Shown piece by piece: positions 34,552 through 47,789 of a stretch of DNA of 64,000 nt. How positions within the stretch are numbered: position 1 is the first letter of the stretch; every line of letters starts with the position of its first letter. This DNA is from Owenia fusiformis (Eukaryota > Annelida > Polychaeta > Sabellida > Oweniidae). The stretch covers positions 26,878,698 to 26,942,697 of the forward strand of contig CAIIXF020000007.1 in the NCBI GenBank assembly GCA_903813345.2. Direction: 5' to 3'. Under the pieces are notes generated by a model. It made no database searches. It was not told where the DNA came from and saw only the letters and a list, made by a program, of their open reading frames with translations. The position numbers and the translations under genes are program-made.

Positions 34552-37500
34552 ATGAGAAGATATGTATGACATCCAATTGTCAGGATATACATATAATAAC
34601 CCTGTATTAGAGACAAGTTCCTTTAAGAAATCATAATTTATTATGGCAAAAGTTATATTAACTGCTGACACAAATAAAAAAGGACAAATAAAGGTTACTC
34701 ACATGAGAAAATTGTCCTCATAGTTATTAGTAAGGTCACATGGGGGACTGCCCTTGGTCACAATGGTACCCATTTTTCTTCATTAAATACTGATTTAGTA
34801 TCTTATACTGATGAAGGACCAGTGGATGCAGTTTGAGACATTTAAATTATTTCCGAGAAAAAGGTGTTTATAATTCAATTCAAAAACAAAAACAATTGAT
34901 ATATTCAGAACCTGATTAGTTATTATGTGATTTTTCCATGAAAAAATTCATACACATTTTTTTCAAAACAAATTTCCCTGACACTTACAGGCAAAAATGA
35001 AATATCCAAATTTTATTTTTCTTGTATGACCTCAGATTAAGTCTCAACAAGTATTATTTAAAGGTCAACAATTTTTAAACCCATTATAAAATATTTGGGT
35101 TTCTGATTTAATAAGTTTCTAATGATTCTCCAAATTTATTCTTGAAACATTATATCTTTAATTAATATATATATATATATGTAACTTACATAAATGTTAT
35201 ATTGTTACATACACACAATAATTTTGATGAAGACAAGTTTATGCTCTTGTAAAAGACTCAGAGTCAAGTCTCAATTTGGAGAACGAAATTCATCAGTCTA
35301 CTGCACGTTACACATACTCTGGACAATTTTTATATTTTTACATATTGTAGATTTAAATGTCCTCTTTTGAATACTACAATTTAATTTGGAAGATATATAT
35401 ATATTTTTTATAAGAAAATTATTAGCGCAGTACACTGATGAACTTCTTTCTCCAAATCGAGACATGTCTTTTATTGAATCAGTCTACTGCATGTTATGCC
35501 TGCTTCGGCCAATTTTCATATATATTCATAATTTAATTTGGTTGATATTTCTATATTTTTCACAAAAAAATTATTAGCCCAGGAAAACGAGACAATTGTC
35601 CTTTTATAGTTTTACCTGCGCCATTTTTGTTGATGGTAAGAAATGTTTGGGACATTAAATGTTAAAATTCAAGTGAATATGCCAAATACACGACTCTTTC
35701 GTAGTACATAAAAAAGCATAATGGTATCAAACCTCACTGTTCTACAACTAGTGATTTTGATGGAACGTGAATGTAACAAAATGGATGATCTTCCTGAATA
35801 TGAGTTTTTTGTTTTCTCGATTTAAACTTACATACCGGATAAATAAGTCAAGTTGCGGATTATCATTTGGCACAAAGTTAGACAATATCGTCTAGCTTTT
35901 AGAAATGCTCTCGGTTTGGAATTTAATGTTATAAAAAAAAACTATTTAGATTTTGGGTTTAAATGATATTCTGTCATAGCCAAAAATGTATTTTGCTGTA
36001 CATTATTTTTGACACAAAATACCTTGTCATTTCCCTGACACAACTACTGTTTCACAATTGCCTGCCAATTTTGGCATTTTTGAAATTTTAAATTCCCTGA
36101 CATTTTCAGCACCCAAAAAATCAAAAGAAGCCTTCTTTCTAGGTGTGAAGGAGCTTTGCTTTATAAAATGAAAGGTGAGTATATAATTCAGGTTATAATA
36201 TGCTTGATAAAACTGACTTGTTTTTACTTTGTTAGGGACTTTGCAGATTTTTGATTTAGATTTACTGATTTATTATATTTCATTCTTTTAAAAAACCTTG
36301 ATCATCAACTGTTTAGGGAGTATAAAAAAATTAAAAAGTTTCTATAAACTACCCATTTTCATATGGTTTTCATCTTACATAGCAGTCATATCTACATACA
36401 TTCTATTGAAGTATTTTGGTAACAGTTTTGTTCTTCATTTACACCTCAGTTATGAAACATTCATAAAGATTTAAAAAATAATTATTGAATAAATTAATTA
36501 ATATGTCTCTTTTATAATTTGAAATCAAGTTTAATTATTTGTCAATTTATTTATTTTTATGTTCATCGTGGACTGCATTCCCTGTTTGAAACATCATTTT
36601 GAAATGATTTACTTTGAATTGTTTTTTTCCTCATTTTAATTAAAATATTTTTTCTAATCTTGTAATTTAATTGATACATTATATTAACTCAATTCATCTA
36701 AAATTATAAGTATTTATGTTAAAATAACATATATAAAATAAATATGACTTGACATAAAATGTCGATTGGCCGCCATTTTGAAAGGCGTGCCTTTCGAGTT
36801 GTTTCCTATCAGATGATTTCAAACTGATATTTTACCTAAATGATCGATAAATGTTCCTTGCGATGCCATGTTTCAGTTTGCTTTCGAGAAACTGTTGATG
36901 TCTCAGTCATATCCAATTTTGAGAGTGATACATTCGAATATCTTCCATGTTCCAAGCTCCATTTTAAAATAATAAATTTTGCATTTTCGTAACATGATTA
37001 TAATAATTTTCTAGATGAATCTAAGAAAGATTATTGATAAATGCACTCTAAAAATATATCAAGTTCATTAACCCTGAATGTTGTTCTGTACTCATCTGAC
37101 TCTTTTATAACTAACTCATCAAGTACGATGGCCCATAATATAAATAATAGGTGAAATAAGAAAATAACATTTACGGTACAGGCAGTTCTGTATACTTTGC
37201 CGAGATAACAAAATAATTCAGAATACACACAGGCAAAACAAACATTATTCTTTCTGCATTAAGTCAGTGGGATTTATAACAACCTTAAGATGACTTGTAT
37301 GGCGTTTGAGAATTTTGTGGTGGGCCGTCATTAACTTTATAGTATCTCAACAATATGATGTTTTATCAACACAATTGTTGCATCTATATGTTCTTCAAAT
37401 TTTGAGAACCTATTATGCTTCGAAATGTGTAGCATTCTATGCAACTGCTACATCACAATTGCATTTGCCAAAATCATCTCTGGGTGGGTGGAGGTCTTTG

Positions 37501-38300
37501 TTCTATGTGTTTGGATCACTTAAGTGACTTGCAATATCAATACTAAGCATGGTAACACTACCTTTAATTACCTTTTATGGTAAGTCGTCAGGGCGACTTT
37601 AAAGTTGTCATTTGATACAAATGTGAATTGCAGTGCAGTGATGACATAATTCATCACATCATCTTTGACTTCAGTCACATATTGCCCCATCACCACCCAA
37701 ACAAACATCGTTAACTTTTTGGCCAAGTTAACTTTTTTGAGATCTAGAAAATAATGAGTTTACTGTATTTTCTTACAGAAAATGAAAAAGTAATGGAAAT
37801 AACTGAAAATATGGTCTTCTGATAGGCTAGTATTCAACTTTTTATTTCCAATCTTCTAAATTTTTATTGAAAAATTATTGAAATCCCTGAGAACTCATTT
37901 CTTGAAGTGGTTCCACACAACACATTTTTAAACCAGTCTGAAAATGACTAATTCTGATTAAATACATGTTATTCCAAATAACATATGACCTTTTTATTCC
38001 ATAATAAAATTTGACATTATTCCATAATTATCCATAATTTTCCCTGGGAAATAAACAGAGAATAGAATTGATATTCAGAAAATCCCCGTACTAGATCACG
38101 TTTCAGCCAGAATCCCATATCAGATATCCAGGGATTTCTCTAGTTTTTTACATTTTTCATTCTATTTTAAATGTTCTTGACAAAAGTTGGAAATGTTATA
38201 TGATGAATCAAATTGTATCATTGAATGTCACCATCATTTGGTGATGACAAATCGAACTTGAAAATGAATAAGTTTCAGAAATAATATTATGAAATAAATA
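34552..38300. other. AT-rich stretch, no gene recognised
   Basis: No reading frame with family similarity. There is a TA microsatellite near 35160-35180. 35230-35330 and 35400-35500 are loosely similar to each other (GTCTACTGCA.GTTA, around CAATTTT), perhaps an old duplication. Confidence 0.55.
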
Positions 38301-38475
38301 GGTTATTGCATGGTTGCGATGGAATATGATTTTTTCCTCGAGAATGATATTGACCTCGGAAAATATCATATTGACACTTTGGCTCTCACCCTCGGTCAAT
38401 ATGGTTTTTCCCTTGGCCAATAACATATTTTCTCTCGGAATAAAATTCATATTCCATCCCTCTCATTAAATAGCC
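38301..38475. mobile_element. Miniature inverted-repeat element with GGTTATT ends
   Basis: GGTTATTGCATGG...GATGGAATATGA at the left faces TCATATTCCATC...CATTAAATAGCC at the right, with CTCGAG / CTCGG blocks inside. About 175 bp, non-coding. Its tips resemble those of the 4-kb element 3003-7109. Confidence 0.65.
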
Positions 38476-39007
38476 TCTATGTATTTTTCAAAGATATTTT
38501 CCAAGGATATTAAGGTCTAAAATCAAGTCAATTAATGGAAGGATATTTTGTAAAAAACTTGTATTGCTATCAATGAATAACAATATAACAATATCAGCTA
38601 AAATCTGAGTCACTGAAAGACAGAAAAGCAATGGTGATTGCAATAAATCGGAAATGGGGCAAGAGGGGTCGAACTGGAAATTATTGTGCACGGCATACTT
38701 AGATGTTCCTGTTAAATAAAAATAAAAATATGGCACATAGATTTAAAAAGGAGACCTAGTTTTTGTATTTTTTAAAATTTCTATAGTTTCATACATTGTA
38801 GAATATCATAAACCCTAAACTTATAATCTAGGTATATCTGTATACTCTTTGTTCAAAACTGAAGGATGCTGACCAAGTATAAAATAACACAAGACTCCAA
38901 ATAAGAAGCCATAAAAATTTATGAACATACAGAACTACCTTAAGGATAGAATCAAAGTGAATGTAAATGATCATCATAGTATAGTACCATGTAAACTAAA
39001 ACAATTA
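38476..39007. other. AT-rich stretch, nothing recognised
   Basis: No coding or repeat structure identified. Confidence 0.5.
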
Positions 39008-39501
39008 CCGGATTATCTCGCATATACGCCCCCCTAAATTTAGGCCCATGGGCCAAAAATCGAATGTAGTACGCTTATACGCCCATGGGCCTATAAAAAA
39101 TGATTATTTATTGATTTTTTTCAATAAATTCTAGAGTATTTTGTCACTGGCAGATAGTTCTAGCTGTCGTTACTTTGTTTCAACATTAAGTTCAACGCTG
39201 TGCCGTAAGTGGCAGTGGTGGATCGTTCTGTTGTTACTTTGTTTCAACATTAAGTCCAAGGTTGTAGGTGACATTTCCTTTATAATTCTTACAAAACATG
39301 CGGTAGGACTACAACAGTAGGCACGGTAGTCTTTGAGGAACCATTGTATTCATCAGCTCTTCTCACCTTTACGCCCACTGGGCCAAAAATCGAAAGTAGT
39401 ACACTTATACGCCCATGGGTGAAAAATAAGAGGTAAAATAACAGACGAAATTACCCCTTCTTTCAGTTATACGCCCAGGGCTTATATGCGAGAAAATCCG
39501 G
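39008..39501. mobile_element. TA-flanked element with CCGGATTWTCTCGCATATA ends
   Basis: CCGGATTATCTCGCATATAC and TATATGCGAGAAAATCCGG are inverted with few mismatches, and TA sits at both borders (39006-39007, 39502-39503). Inside, GGGCCAAAAATCGAA(T/A)GTAGTAC and TTATACGCCCATGGG occur twice in the same direction (about 39051 and 39379), showing an internal duplication. No coding capacity. Confidence 0.8.
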
Positions 39502-42500
39502 TACAGGCATATTCAGTACCCTCCATGATACATATGTATATTATTCACAAAAAGCATAATTTTTCAAATTTTATCAAACTATCTTTTATATTTTCAATTT
39601 ACTTTAACTAAGAAAATTGTCTATTATAATTAACCAGCCATTACAATATAACTTCACCCCCCCCCCGTTCCTTGAACCAGGGCCTTGAACCTAGTCATTA
39701 AAATGTCTGAACTCTAGTGCTAACTTAATAGGATAAGTGATTGTCATAGTAGGGTACCATGCAAACAAAATCAAATACTGGTATACGTGTACCCTCCATT
39801 ATATATATGTCATTTACATATTAAATTATAAATTTCCAAATTCTATATTTTCAATTTATGTTGACTCAAAAAAGTGTCTATTACAATTAAGAAGCTATTA
39901 GAATATAACTTACCCAGTTCCTCCACATTAATTCCTTGGTGTAACATTCCACCTTACCCTTGTTCAAAATGTACATATTGCGGCATGGTTCCTCGAAATT
40001 GTGTCAATCGCCATTTTGAAAATCTAAACACTTTCTGATCATCCGAATATTAATGATATCCAAAATAGGTTTGTGAAGTTTTTTGAGCAGTTACTACTCT
40101 CTATTTTGACCTAGATACGCAATTCCAAATATAATTACTTATGTTGTTTTCCAACGAATACATTCATATAGGTGTTATAGTTTGACCTTAAGTGCACTTA
40201 TTCAAGGACACTGAATCAATGGGAATGAGGCCATTGACCGACTGATCTATTGAGCTGAAGGCTTGCATCATTATTACAGATTCCTGTTTTTGCTTTTTAA
40301 CAACATTCAATTTTGAACCTTCCTCCTATAATAAAATGTTCCTTTGTTTTGCTACGAGTTACATAAACATTAAATACAGTAAAACCTGTATATTCAACCA
40401 TCTCTTTAATCCAAACATCTTTCTATGTGAACACTTTTGCTGGTCCCAATTTTGTTGTATCCCATTGGTTCACATATTACGAAATCTCGAAATATAAACA
40501 CCTGCTTATCCAAACACTTGGGCCGTCACAGTGGTGTTCATATTAATAAGTTATACTCCATAATAACAATGGTGACGAATGATGCTAATAGCATAGATTT
40601 TATTTAGGTCAACAAATTTTTTGTCAAAAACTCTACATGTGACAAGAACAAGAACAAAAAAATATACTGACCTAAAAATGATCGATTTGTAAATAAATGT
40701 GATAGGAAAAGGTTTTGTTTCATAAGCATGCAGAATGCGCATGTAACTTTCTAATACAGTGAAGGTCAATTGAAACTAAAAGGACGGTGGCCTATTTTGA
40801 TCATATTTAGACTACAAATAAAAAACAAGACTTAAGGTAGAGACTTAAGGCAGAGAGATGTGAGACATTCTTATGTTTTGTGTTTTGATTTCTTTTAATA
40901 AAAGCATCGATTAGCTTAAAAATTGACTTTATGAGCTCAAAATATAAGTGATACGCATACCTTTGATGGCTTCTTGAGAAAAAAATATGGTGGATTTCAA
41001 ACTCGCTACAGCACAACCTAAAACAAGGCTGTTATGGTGTTAGAATTTTTTGAGCAAACAATAGTGTCATAAAACAGGTAACAAGTAATAAACAAAACAC
41101 TTAAAGAGATGCTAATGAGACTTCTCCATGGCATTTTTTCTTTATTCCTTTTTGTTTTGAATTTTTTACACCATAACATTAACTAACTACTCAATATGTA
41201 ACTTTTCACCACATAGAATTTTAAAATATTAAGTTTGAAAATTCCATTTTTATAATGGACCTCAATGGGAAAACGCCATAATTTGAATTATTTTCAAATG
41301 TAGTGGCACGATTTTATTGAAATTGACAGATATAATCAATATAGATTGAAGGGGGTGATATTTATTTTTACTGCCTTTCACTACGACAGGGTAACCATAG
41401 TTTTGGTAATGGTTTACTAATTTTAAAAGCATATCTTCCAGCATGTGTATCAAGCACAAGTAATACAATAAGTGAGTTATCATTAAATGGAATGGTATTA
41501 TTGTATTCCTTAGCAATGATGACAAAAAGGTAGAATCGATCATATCACATACTAGTTCTTACCATCAAATCGATCTATTATAATGCATATTAAATAATAT
41601 AGTAGTAGATCTTCAAATTCGAGAATTGAGCTAAATTGTACGATAATAAATAAATTGCTCTTATGGGCTAATTCTACAATATGTACAGTAACATATATGT
41701 ATGTAGTCCAGTATATAGTAAACAAAGGAGTATTTTGGTCAACTCAATACATCTGATAAATACTACATGAAGTGTTTTCTATGCAATGATTATATACAGG
41801 CACTTAATCATTGCTACTGTGAATTTCAAAAGCCTCCAAATTGTTTGGAATAGACCATGCAATGTTTTTCAGTTTCAAGCAGGTTTTAGTGCATTCTGAC
41901 CAATTGTATTTTCAGACTTTTTCATTTCATTATTATATAATACTGACCTACTTATCTGTTTAGCATATCTTTAAAATGCTTTTTTACATTTGCTTTTCAA
42001 CATTAATTTATTGGAAAATGTTACTAAAAAACAATTTCATGATGATAGTGACTTTTAATGTTGAACCAAACACAATGTTTTGTCTTTTAAAAAATAGTTT
42101 GTGAAATATGTCGGAGAAGTGCCTCAACTAGTCGACTTTGATTACAAGATTTGGTTCTCCCACTAACTTCTGTTATGAAGATGTTGCCCAAACTGTAAAT
42201 GTAAATACTTATATTATAAAATATTGGCTCAAATGTATACTTTCATTCATTTGAAAATACTTCAATCATCAGATTTTGCCTAACATGTAAATGTTTACGT
42301 TTTCAGATGTTGCTTGAAATGGAAACATTTTCACAAGCAAGCGTGCAAAGTTTTTTTTCAGACTTGAAATTTGGCCTCGCTTGTTAGTATTTGGATCTGC
42401 CCCTGATCAGGACTAATTGTAGTTAATACTTCAAGAATGCAGAATAATTGTTGAGACACTTTTAAATCTCAATCTCCTATTCTAAAAGGTAATAAGAAGG

Positions 42501-42978
42501 TATAATCAGGCCGTCAAACTGTCCCGCAATTTGTGTATTTGTCACACATTGCTGAAGAAATTGAAGTCATGCCCATTTTTTGCGTTAGAGTATGTCACGC
42601 AAATACACATTTTTCGGAATTTTGTCAAGTAAAAATATTTCAGAAGAACATAAGAAAAACAAACGCAGAAAAAAACCCAGTTTGTTCGGAATTGTGAAAA
42701 ATTGGAGGTGTCCAAAATTTGGAAATATGCAATTAAATTTGAACCAAGGTGTTCAGATTTGGACTAAAAAACTGGGTCTACTTCTGCATATATCAGCAAA
42801 GTGACAAGGCCCCTTAGAGGCATCTAATAAATGATTCATTTCATGAGCTAGTTTGCTAACATAAAAAATGAATAAACGAAGGACTGGCATTCCTATATAT
42901 TCAACCTGGGATGGCCTCCCATATCCGACTGTAAACTTATCTAAAAAGGTTGTATCAGATCTAGAAAACTACTTTTTA
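39502..42978. other. AT-rich stretch, no gene recognised
   Basis: Contains a poly-C run near 39657-39666 and a solitary CAGTAAAACCTG tip at about 40377 followed by degenerate GAACAC / CAAACA blocks, probably a decayed miniature element. No coding signal. Confidence 0.5.
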
Positions 42979-43979
42979 AGGCAAAGCTTAATTAAATAAA
43001 AAGTACAAAAAATGACTGCCATATGTTTTTGATAAAGACACATGTTTCTAAAATCTATTTACCTTGTATATGAATTGTATATCTTGACTAAAGAAACATG
43101 TCAAAGTTACCATCACACATAAACGCATTTCTCAAAACTATGAATTGGAGGTGCATGGATCCCCAAACCTAGCATGAAGAGTGTGAAGTGAGGCTATAAT
43201 TTTTGAAAGTTTCAAGGAGTAGCCTTGCAACAGTCACATATTTGCAAGAGTCCAAAATTTCCACAAATCATCTAAATTTTCCCAGGAACAACGAAGGAGC
43301 ATGAAAATGTGCACTTCTTGCATTAATGTTAGAGTATAATAAAGCTCAAACCATTGTAAATTCTAAATATTTCATGTTCACCATTTTGTTTGCCGGAACT
43401 ACTTCTAGACTTCCTGATTAATCCTCATACAAGTTTTGTGACTACACCAAGTGGCATGGATTATCACTTATATATTTTATCTATTACAGTATAATTATCA
43501 TGATAGATAGATGATAGAGGCTTTATGAATGATAAACAATGGATACATGAATGAGGATCTGGACTAAAAAATAGTCCCAGCAAACAAAATGGTAGACATG
43601 AAATATTTAGAATTCACAATGGTTTGAGCTTTATTATACTCTAACAATGCAAAAAGTACACATTTTCATGCTCCTTCGTTGTTCTTTGGTAAGGTAAGAT
43701 GATATGTGGAAATTTTGGATTCTTGCAAATGTGTGACTGTTGCGAGGCTACTTATTAAAACTTTCAAAAATAGCCTCACTTCACACTCTTCATGCTAGCT
43801 TTGGGATCCATGCACCTCCAATTCATAGTAATGAAAAATGTGTTTAAATGTGATGTTTTCTTTTATGCGTCTCTTTAGCCTGGAAATGCATTCACATACA
43901 AGGAAAACAGTATACAAAATCTTCTGACTTTATCAAAAAAAGGCTGCCATGTTTTTGTACTTTTGATTAACTTTAATGT
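42979..43979. repeat. Foldback element, two arms of about 420 bp
   Basis: The left arm (about 42979-43400) and right arm (about 43575-43979) are inverse copies in collinear order: AAAAGTACAAAAA, TGAATTGGAGGTGCATGGAT, AAGAGTGTGAAGTGAGGCTA, CAAGAGTCCAAAATTTCCAC, GAACAACGAAGGAGCATGAA, TAATAAAGCTCAAACCATTG, AATATTTCATG. The spacer is about 175 bp. No coding potential. A transcript would form a long imperfect hairpin. Confidence 0.88.
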
Positions 43980-44744
43980 CACCTTAAGATTATTCAGTGT
44001 CCTATTGGCTCATATCATGGTATATTTTTGATTCTATTGGGGAAATTGTATACGCCAACATGTTCACCACCCCTGTAACTGGTAGAAGTAAACAAGTTTA
44101 TTTAATCTATATAAAGACACCTTGCTCCAGTAACCTTGTTTTTTATAAACCATAAGTATTGAGCATTAAAATTGCACCTACATGTAATATCCTCTCCCAT
44201 TGGCTGATATATTCCTTATCAACACATAATATTTGTAATATAATTAGCCTTTCGAACAAATTAAAGCTGGACATTTTTCGATCAATGTATTAAGGGAGGC
44301 TAGTCAAGAAAACTGAACTCAACAGAGTCATATAATATAACCTCAAACAAAGAGAAGCATCAATATTCTTGTGGACTTTTAGGAATCTATTGACGAATCA
44401 TATTTCATTTAAGTGACTCTCAGGTCAATCACCTAGAATCTGTAGTCTATTTCACAGGCCCTGTCTAGTACTCCTGATGATATAACTCCTATACTTCAGC
44501 ATAGTGTTGAAGCATGTGCATGTGAGTAGACTATAAATAGAACTCTGTCAATGACTCCAAGCAAACATGTTTTTTATTTGATCGCTGCACTGTCCAATGT
44601 CATGTTAAAGGGACTCCTATCCAAGGTCATGTTAAAGGGACTTGTAATTAAAACATTGTGCAGAGATAATAGAATGAGACAGACAAAAATATAATAAATT
44701 AATAAAATCATTATTTCAAAAGAAGTAGTCCCACTATACTAAGA
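43980..44744. other. AT-rich stretch, nothing firm
   Basis: No gene. It holds a direct duplication GGTCATGTTAAAGGGACT / GTCATGTTAAAGGGACTC near 44600-44640. Confidence 0.5.
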
Positions 44745-45290
44745 CAGTAAAACCTGTCTTAGTGAACAACTCTCCCTAGTGAATACCTGTCTCTAGTGAA
44801 CACCTCTCTCTAGTGAACACCCGTCTCTAGTGAACACCTCTCTCTAATGAACACCTGCCTCTAGTGAACACCTCTCTCTAGTGAACACCTCTCTCTAATG
44901 AACACCTGTCTCTAGTGAACACCTCTCTCTAGTGAACACCTGTCTCTAGTGAACACCTCTCTCTCTAGTGAACACCTCTCTCTAGTGAACACCTGTCTCT
45001 AGTGAACACCTCTCTCTAATGAACACCTCTCTCTAGTGAACACCTGTCTCTAGTGAACACCTCTCTCTCTAGTGAACACCTCTCTCTAATGAACACCTGT
45101 CTCTAGTGATCACCTCTGTCTAGTAGACACCTGTCTCTAGTGAACACCTCTCTCTCTAGTGAACACCTCTCTCTAATGAACACCTGTCTCTAGTGAACAC
45201 CTCTCTGTAGTGAACACCTCTCTCTAATGAACACATGTCTCTAGTGAACACCTCTCTCTAGTAGACACCCTTCACTTATACTCTACTGAC
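44745..45290. repeat. 17-bp minisatellite ACCTSTCTCTAGTGAAC, about 30 copies
   Basis: The array starts with a complete transposon tip (CAGTAAAACCTGTCTTAGTG) and then repeats CACCT(C/G)TCTCTAGTGAA about 30 times. T(C/G) alternation and occasional CTCTCT expansions give 17- and 19-bp units. It seems to be an expansion of the first bases of a CAGTAAAACCTG element. Confidence 0.95.
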
Positions 45291-45370
45291 TTCTGTATAA
45301 ATTACCCTCTCTGTAGTATACACTTACTAACCCTGAATGATTTTTCTCAGCAAAAGAATGTTCAATATGC

Positions 45371-45536
45371 ACGGTAGAACACCTCTAGAAGTGGAACACT
45401 TCTGTTCATAGAACACTTTTCAGACTCCAAAGATCAACTGACTTAATGTAAATGAACCTTTATAAGTGGAACACCTCCCAAGCAGAATACTTCTTAGAGG
45501 TATCAAAGGTGTTCCAGTTGGACAGGTGTTACTGTA
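45371..45536. mobile_element. GTGGAACACC miniature element, copy 2
   Basis: Homologous over its length to 9516-9682 (CACCTCTAGAAGTGGAACAC, ATAAGTGGAACACCTCCCA, TTAGAGGTATCAAAGGTGTT, GACAGGTGTTACTGTA). The left tip is more decayed than in copy 1. Confidence 0.65.
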
Positions 45537-45810
45537 CATGTATTAAAACATACATTCTTAAGATGTATATAGTCTGTACAAGAATCTATTAACATCACTA
45601 CAAGAATCTACTTAACAACACGACACTACACTTTTATAATGCAGTATATACAAGATAACATGTAAATTATATACGAGGGGTGATCAATAAGTAATGGACG
45701 CTTTTTTACACAGATACTTTTTATAGACCAATACATTTGATTCTCCTACCAGTTATACATCATTCAATTAGCTATCAATTCTGAAGATTTGAAGACAAAA
45801 TATGCAATAC

Positions 45811-46125
45811 TTAGAGGTTATGTCACTATGACGTGAAATATGCCTGAGTTCTACCAATATAGGCCGACCTTGGGAGGCTCTATATTTGGGCAAGAACGAA
45901 GGCATATTTCACGTCATAGTGACATAACTGATGTATTACATGCCTTTGTTCCCATGGTTACTTTGTATCAATGACCTGACGTCATGATATTATCATGGTT
46001 ATTAAAGAAATCTAATATCAAAACGAGGTAAGCGGGCTATATCGGGGTAATCGGGCAATATCGGTGGATATAGCTCGCTAACTTTCCCATTGACTTCCAT
46101 ACAAATGCTTTGCTAGGTATGTAAT
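45811..46125. mobile_element. Insertion inside mariner element B, with a 29-bp perfect inverted repeat
   Basis: Compared with copy A, the arm sequence is interrupted after TATGCAATAC and resumes at TTGATATATCC. GYAATAC occurs on both sides and may be a target duplication. Within it, 45817-45845 and 45900-45928 are perfect inverses (AGGCATATTTCACGTCATAG..). The rest holds CGGGCTATATCGGGGTAATC-like sequence. Family unknown. Confidence 0.6.
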
Positions 46126-46358
46126 ACATGTTGATATATCCTTATTTTCGTGAAGGAGGTACAGGTACCCCGGGACCGCCATTTACATCACATATTCAGT
46201 TTCTAGCCAGTTTGGTAATTTCAATGAGATTTGAACTTTTTTATGCAACAAGTGTTGTGTTGTTTGAAATACTTTGCTGGCTGGTAACACATAATCAGGA
46301 AGTATTGTGATGTCAGAGTGTTGTATGGTCGGGGTTTGCAGGTCAATTTGAGAAAGCA

Positions 46359-46583
46359 TTGTGGAAGAAGGGGTTGGTAAGAGAAGGGAACACCGTACTC
46401 CATATAGAAAATGCACCTGTCCACAGATCTCAAAATGTTCAAAAAACAACATCCCTGGACCTCAAAATTGAGCCCTTGGCCAATGCACCATATTATCCAG
46501 ATCTGCCCACATGTGCCTTATTTATTTCTATACTACTTATTTCTATAGAGAAAGATGCAGGTTTATTGACATTGATGAAATAA
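46359..46583 (+). pseudogene. Mariner transposase C-terminal remnant
   Basis: The frame reads ...VLHIENAPVHRSQNVQKTTS, then LDLKIEPLANAPYYPDLPTC-ALF. It matches the mariner motif HDNAP.H...... EL..PPYSPDLAP.D..LF, with the second catalytic Asp changed to Glu (HIEN) and a shortened spacing (about 30 residues instead of 34). Sequence beyond 46583 continues the homology only after a frame change (FLTLMK versus IDIDEIKQALNG-like), so it is broken. Confidence 0.72.
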
Positions 46584-47377
46584 AACAAGCTTTGAACGGC
46601 ATCTTGCTACAATGTCAGAGAATGGATTCAGTCTTGTCTCACAATCTTGAGTTAAGAGGGTGAGAAACTGTGTACATGTAGCACTTGGTGGAACCTATGC
46701 AGAGGGCCTTGTAGAATGAATGTGGCATGAATACCACATAGTGATGATTAAATATACAAAATCAACTATGGCATAACAAAATGGGGTAATTTATGACCAT
46801 AATGGTTTGTTTTGTTCAGCCTGCATTCAACTGCGTTACATGTTAAACAAGCTAAAATAGCTTCAAAATGTGTGACATTATGTCGGTCCCGGGGTACCTG
46901 TACCTCCTTCACGGAAATAAAGATATATCAAAATGTATAACATATTTTGCTTTCAAATCTTCAGAGTTGATAGATTATTGAATGATGTATCACTGGTGAT
47001 AAAATCAAAGGGATTGGTCTATAAAAAACATCTGTGTAAAAAAGCATCCATTACTTATTGATCACCCCTCGTATATTACATAACACTTACTTTTTACTAA
47101 TAAGAGGTATCACACCGCAAGTGATAGATTGGGTAGTGTAAGAGGTAAAGGCCAAATTATATCAGAATTAGAATGGTATTTCATTTTCTTATGAGTTAAA
47201 GTTCCAATGCCTTAATATTAAAGCAGATATGAAATGGTATTTTTAACCTAAAGGAATCAATATGATTTTTTGATAAATGTATTTAGACATGTTTTCTCAT
47301 CAGTAGTATGAAAATTATTTCACTCTAACGATCGTTATAGCTGCTTGATAAGCAATATTCGAATTGGTTGTGACGTT

Positions 47378-47574
47378 ATTGGCCCCCACGTGATCTCTCA
47401 CTGGCCCCTACGTGACCTGTTTTGGTCCATTAGATCATGACGTCATAATGCCAAAATGTTTTGTTTTTTGTTTACACAACAATCCTATGGTTGCCGTGAC
47501 ATTGTGATCACTAAGGAACCAATAAACCAAAGCTATATTTTGTAAATGATGTTACTAATCACGTGGGGGCCAAT
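47378..47574. mobile_element. Nested short element with 17-bp perfect inverted repeats
   Basis: ATTGGCCCCCACGTGAT (47378-47394) and ATCACGTGGGGGCCAAT (47558-47574) are perfect inverses. The opposite arm of the host element lacks this segment, so it is an insertion. About 197 bp, non-coding. Confidence 0.75.
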
Positions 47575-47789
47575 TTGATTGATCAGTTAGTTTTATTTCG
47601 CTATCTATGACCGTTAGCAGTTATTTAACATTTATTTTATAATGGCTATCTCAAGAACTCTACGTTGGGCTTACAATGGAGAAAACCACATTGTTGTAGC
47701 TGCAAGTTGGGAAAAGCTATTTCAGTTGTCCTTTAATGGCAATCATTTTACACCATGGCATATAAATAACATGAATATTAAAAATACAG

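Larger units (their letters stand above)
45674..47071 (+). mobile_element. Mariner-like element B, decayed, with a nested insertion
   Basis: The ends CGAGGGGTGATCAATAAGTA and TACTTATTGATCACCCCTCG are inverted and flanked by TA (45672-45673, 47072-47073). The family is the same as 21604-22687. It is about 310 bp longer than copy A because of an insertion at about 45811-46125. A transposase remnant lies at 46359-46583. Confidence 0.87.
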
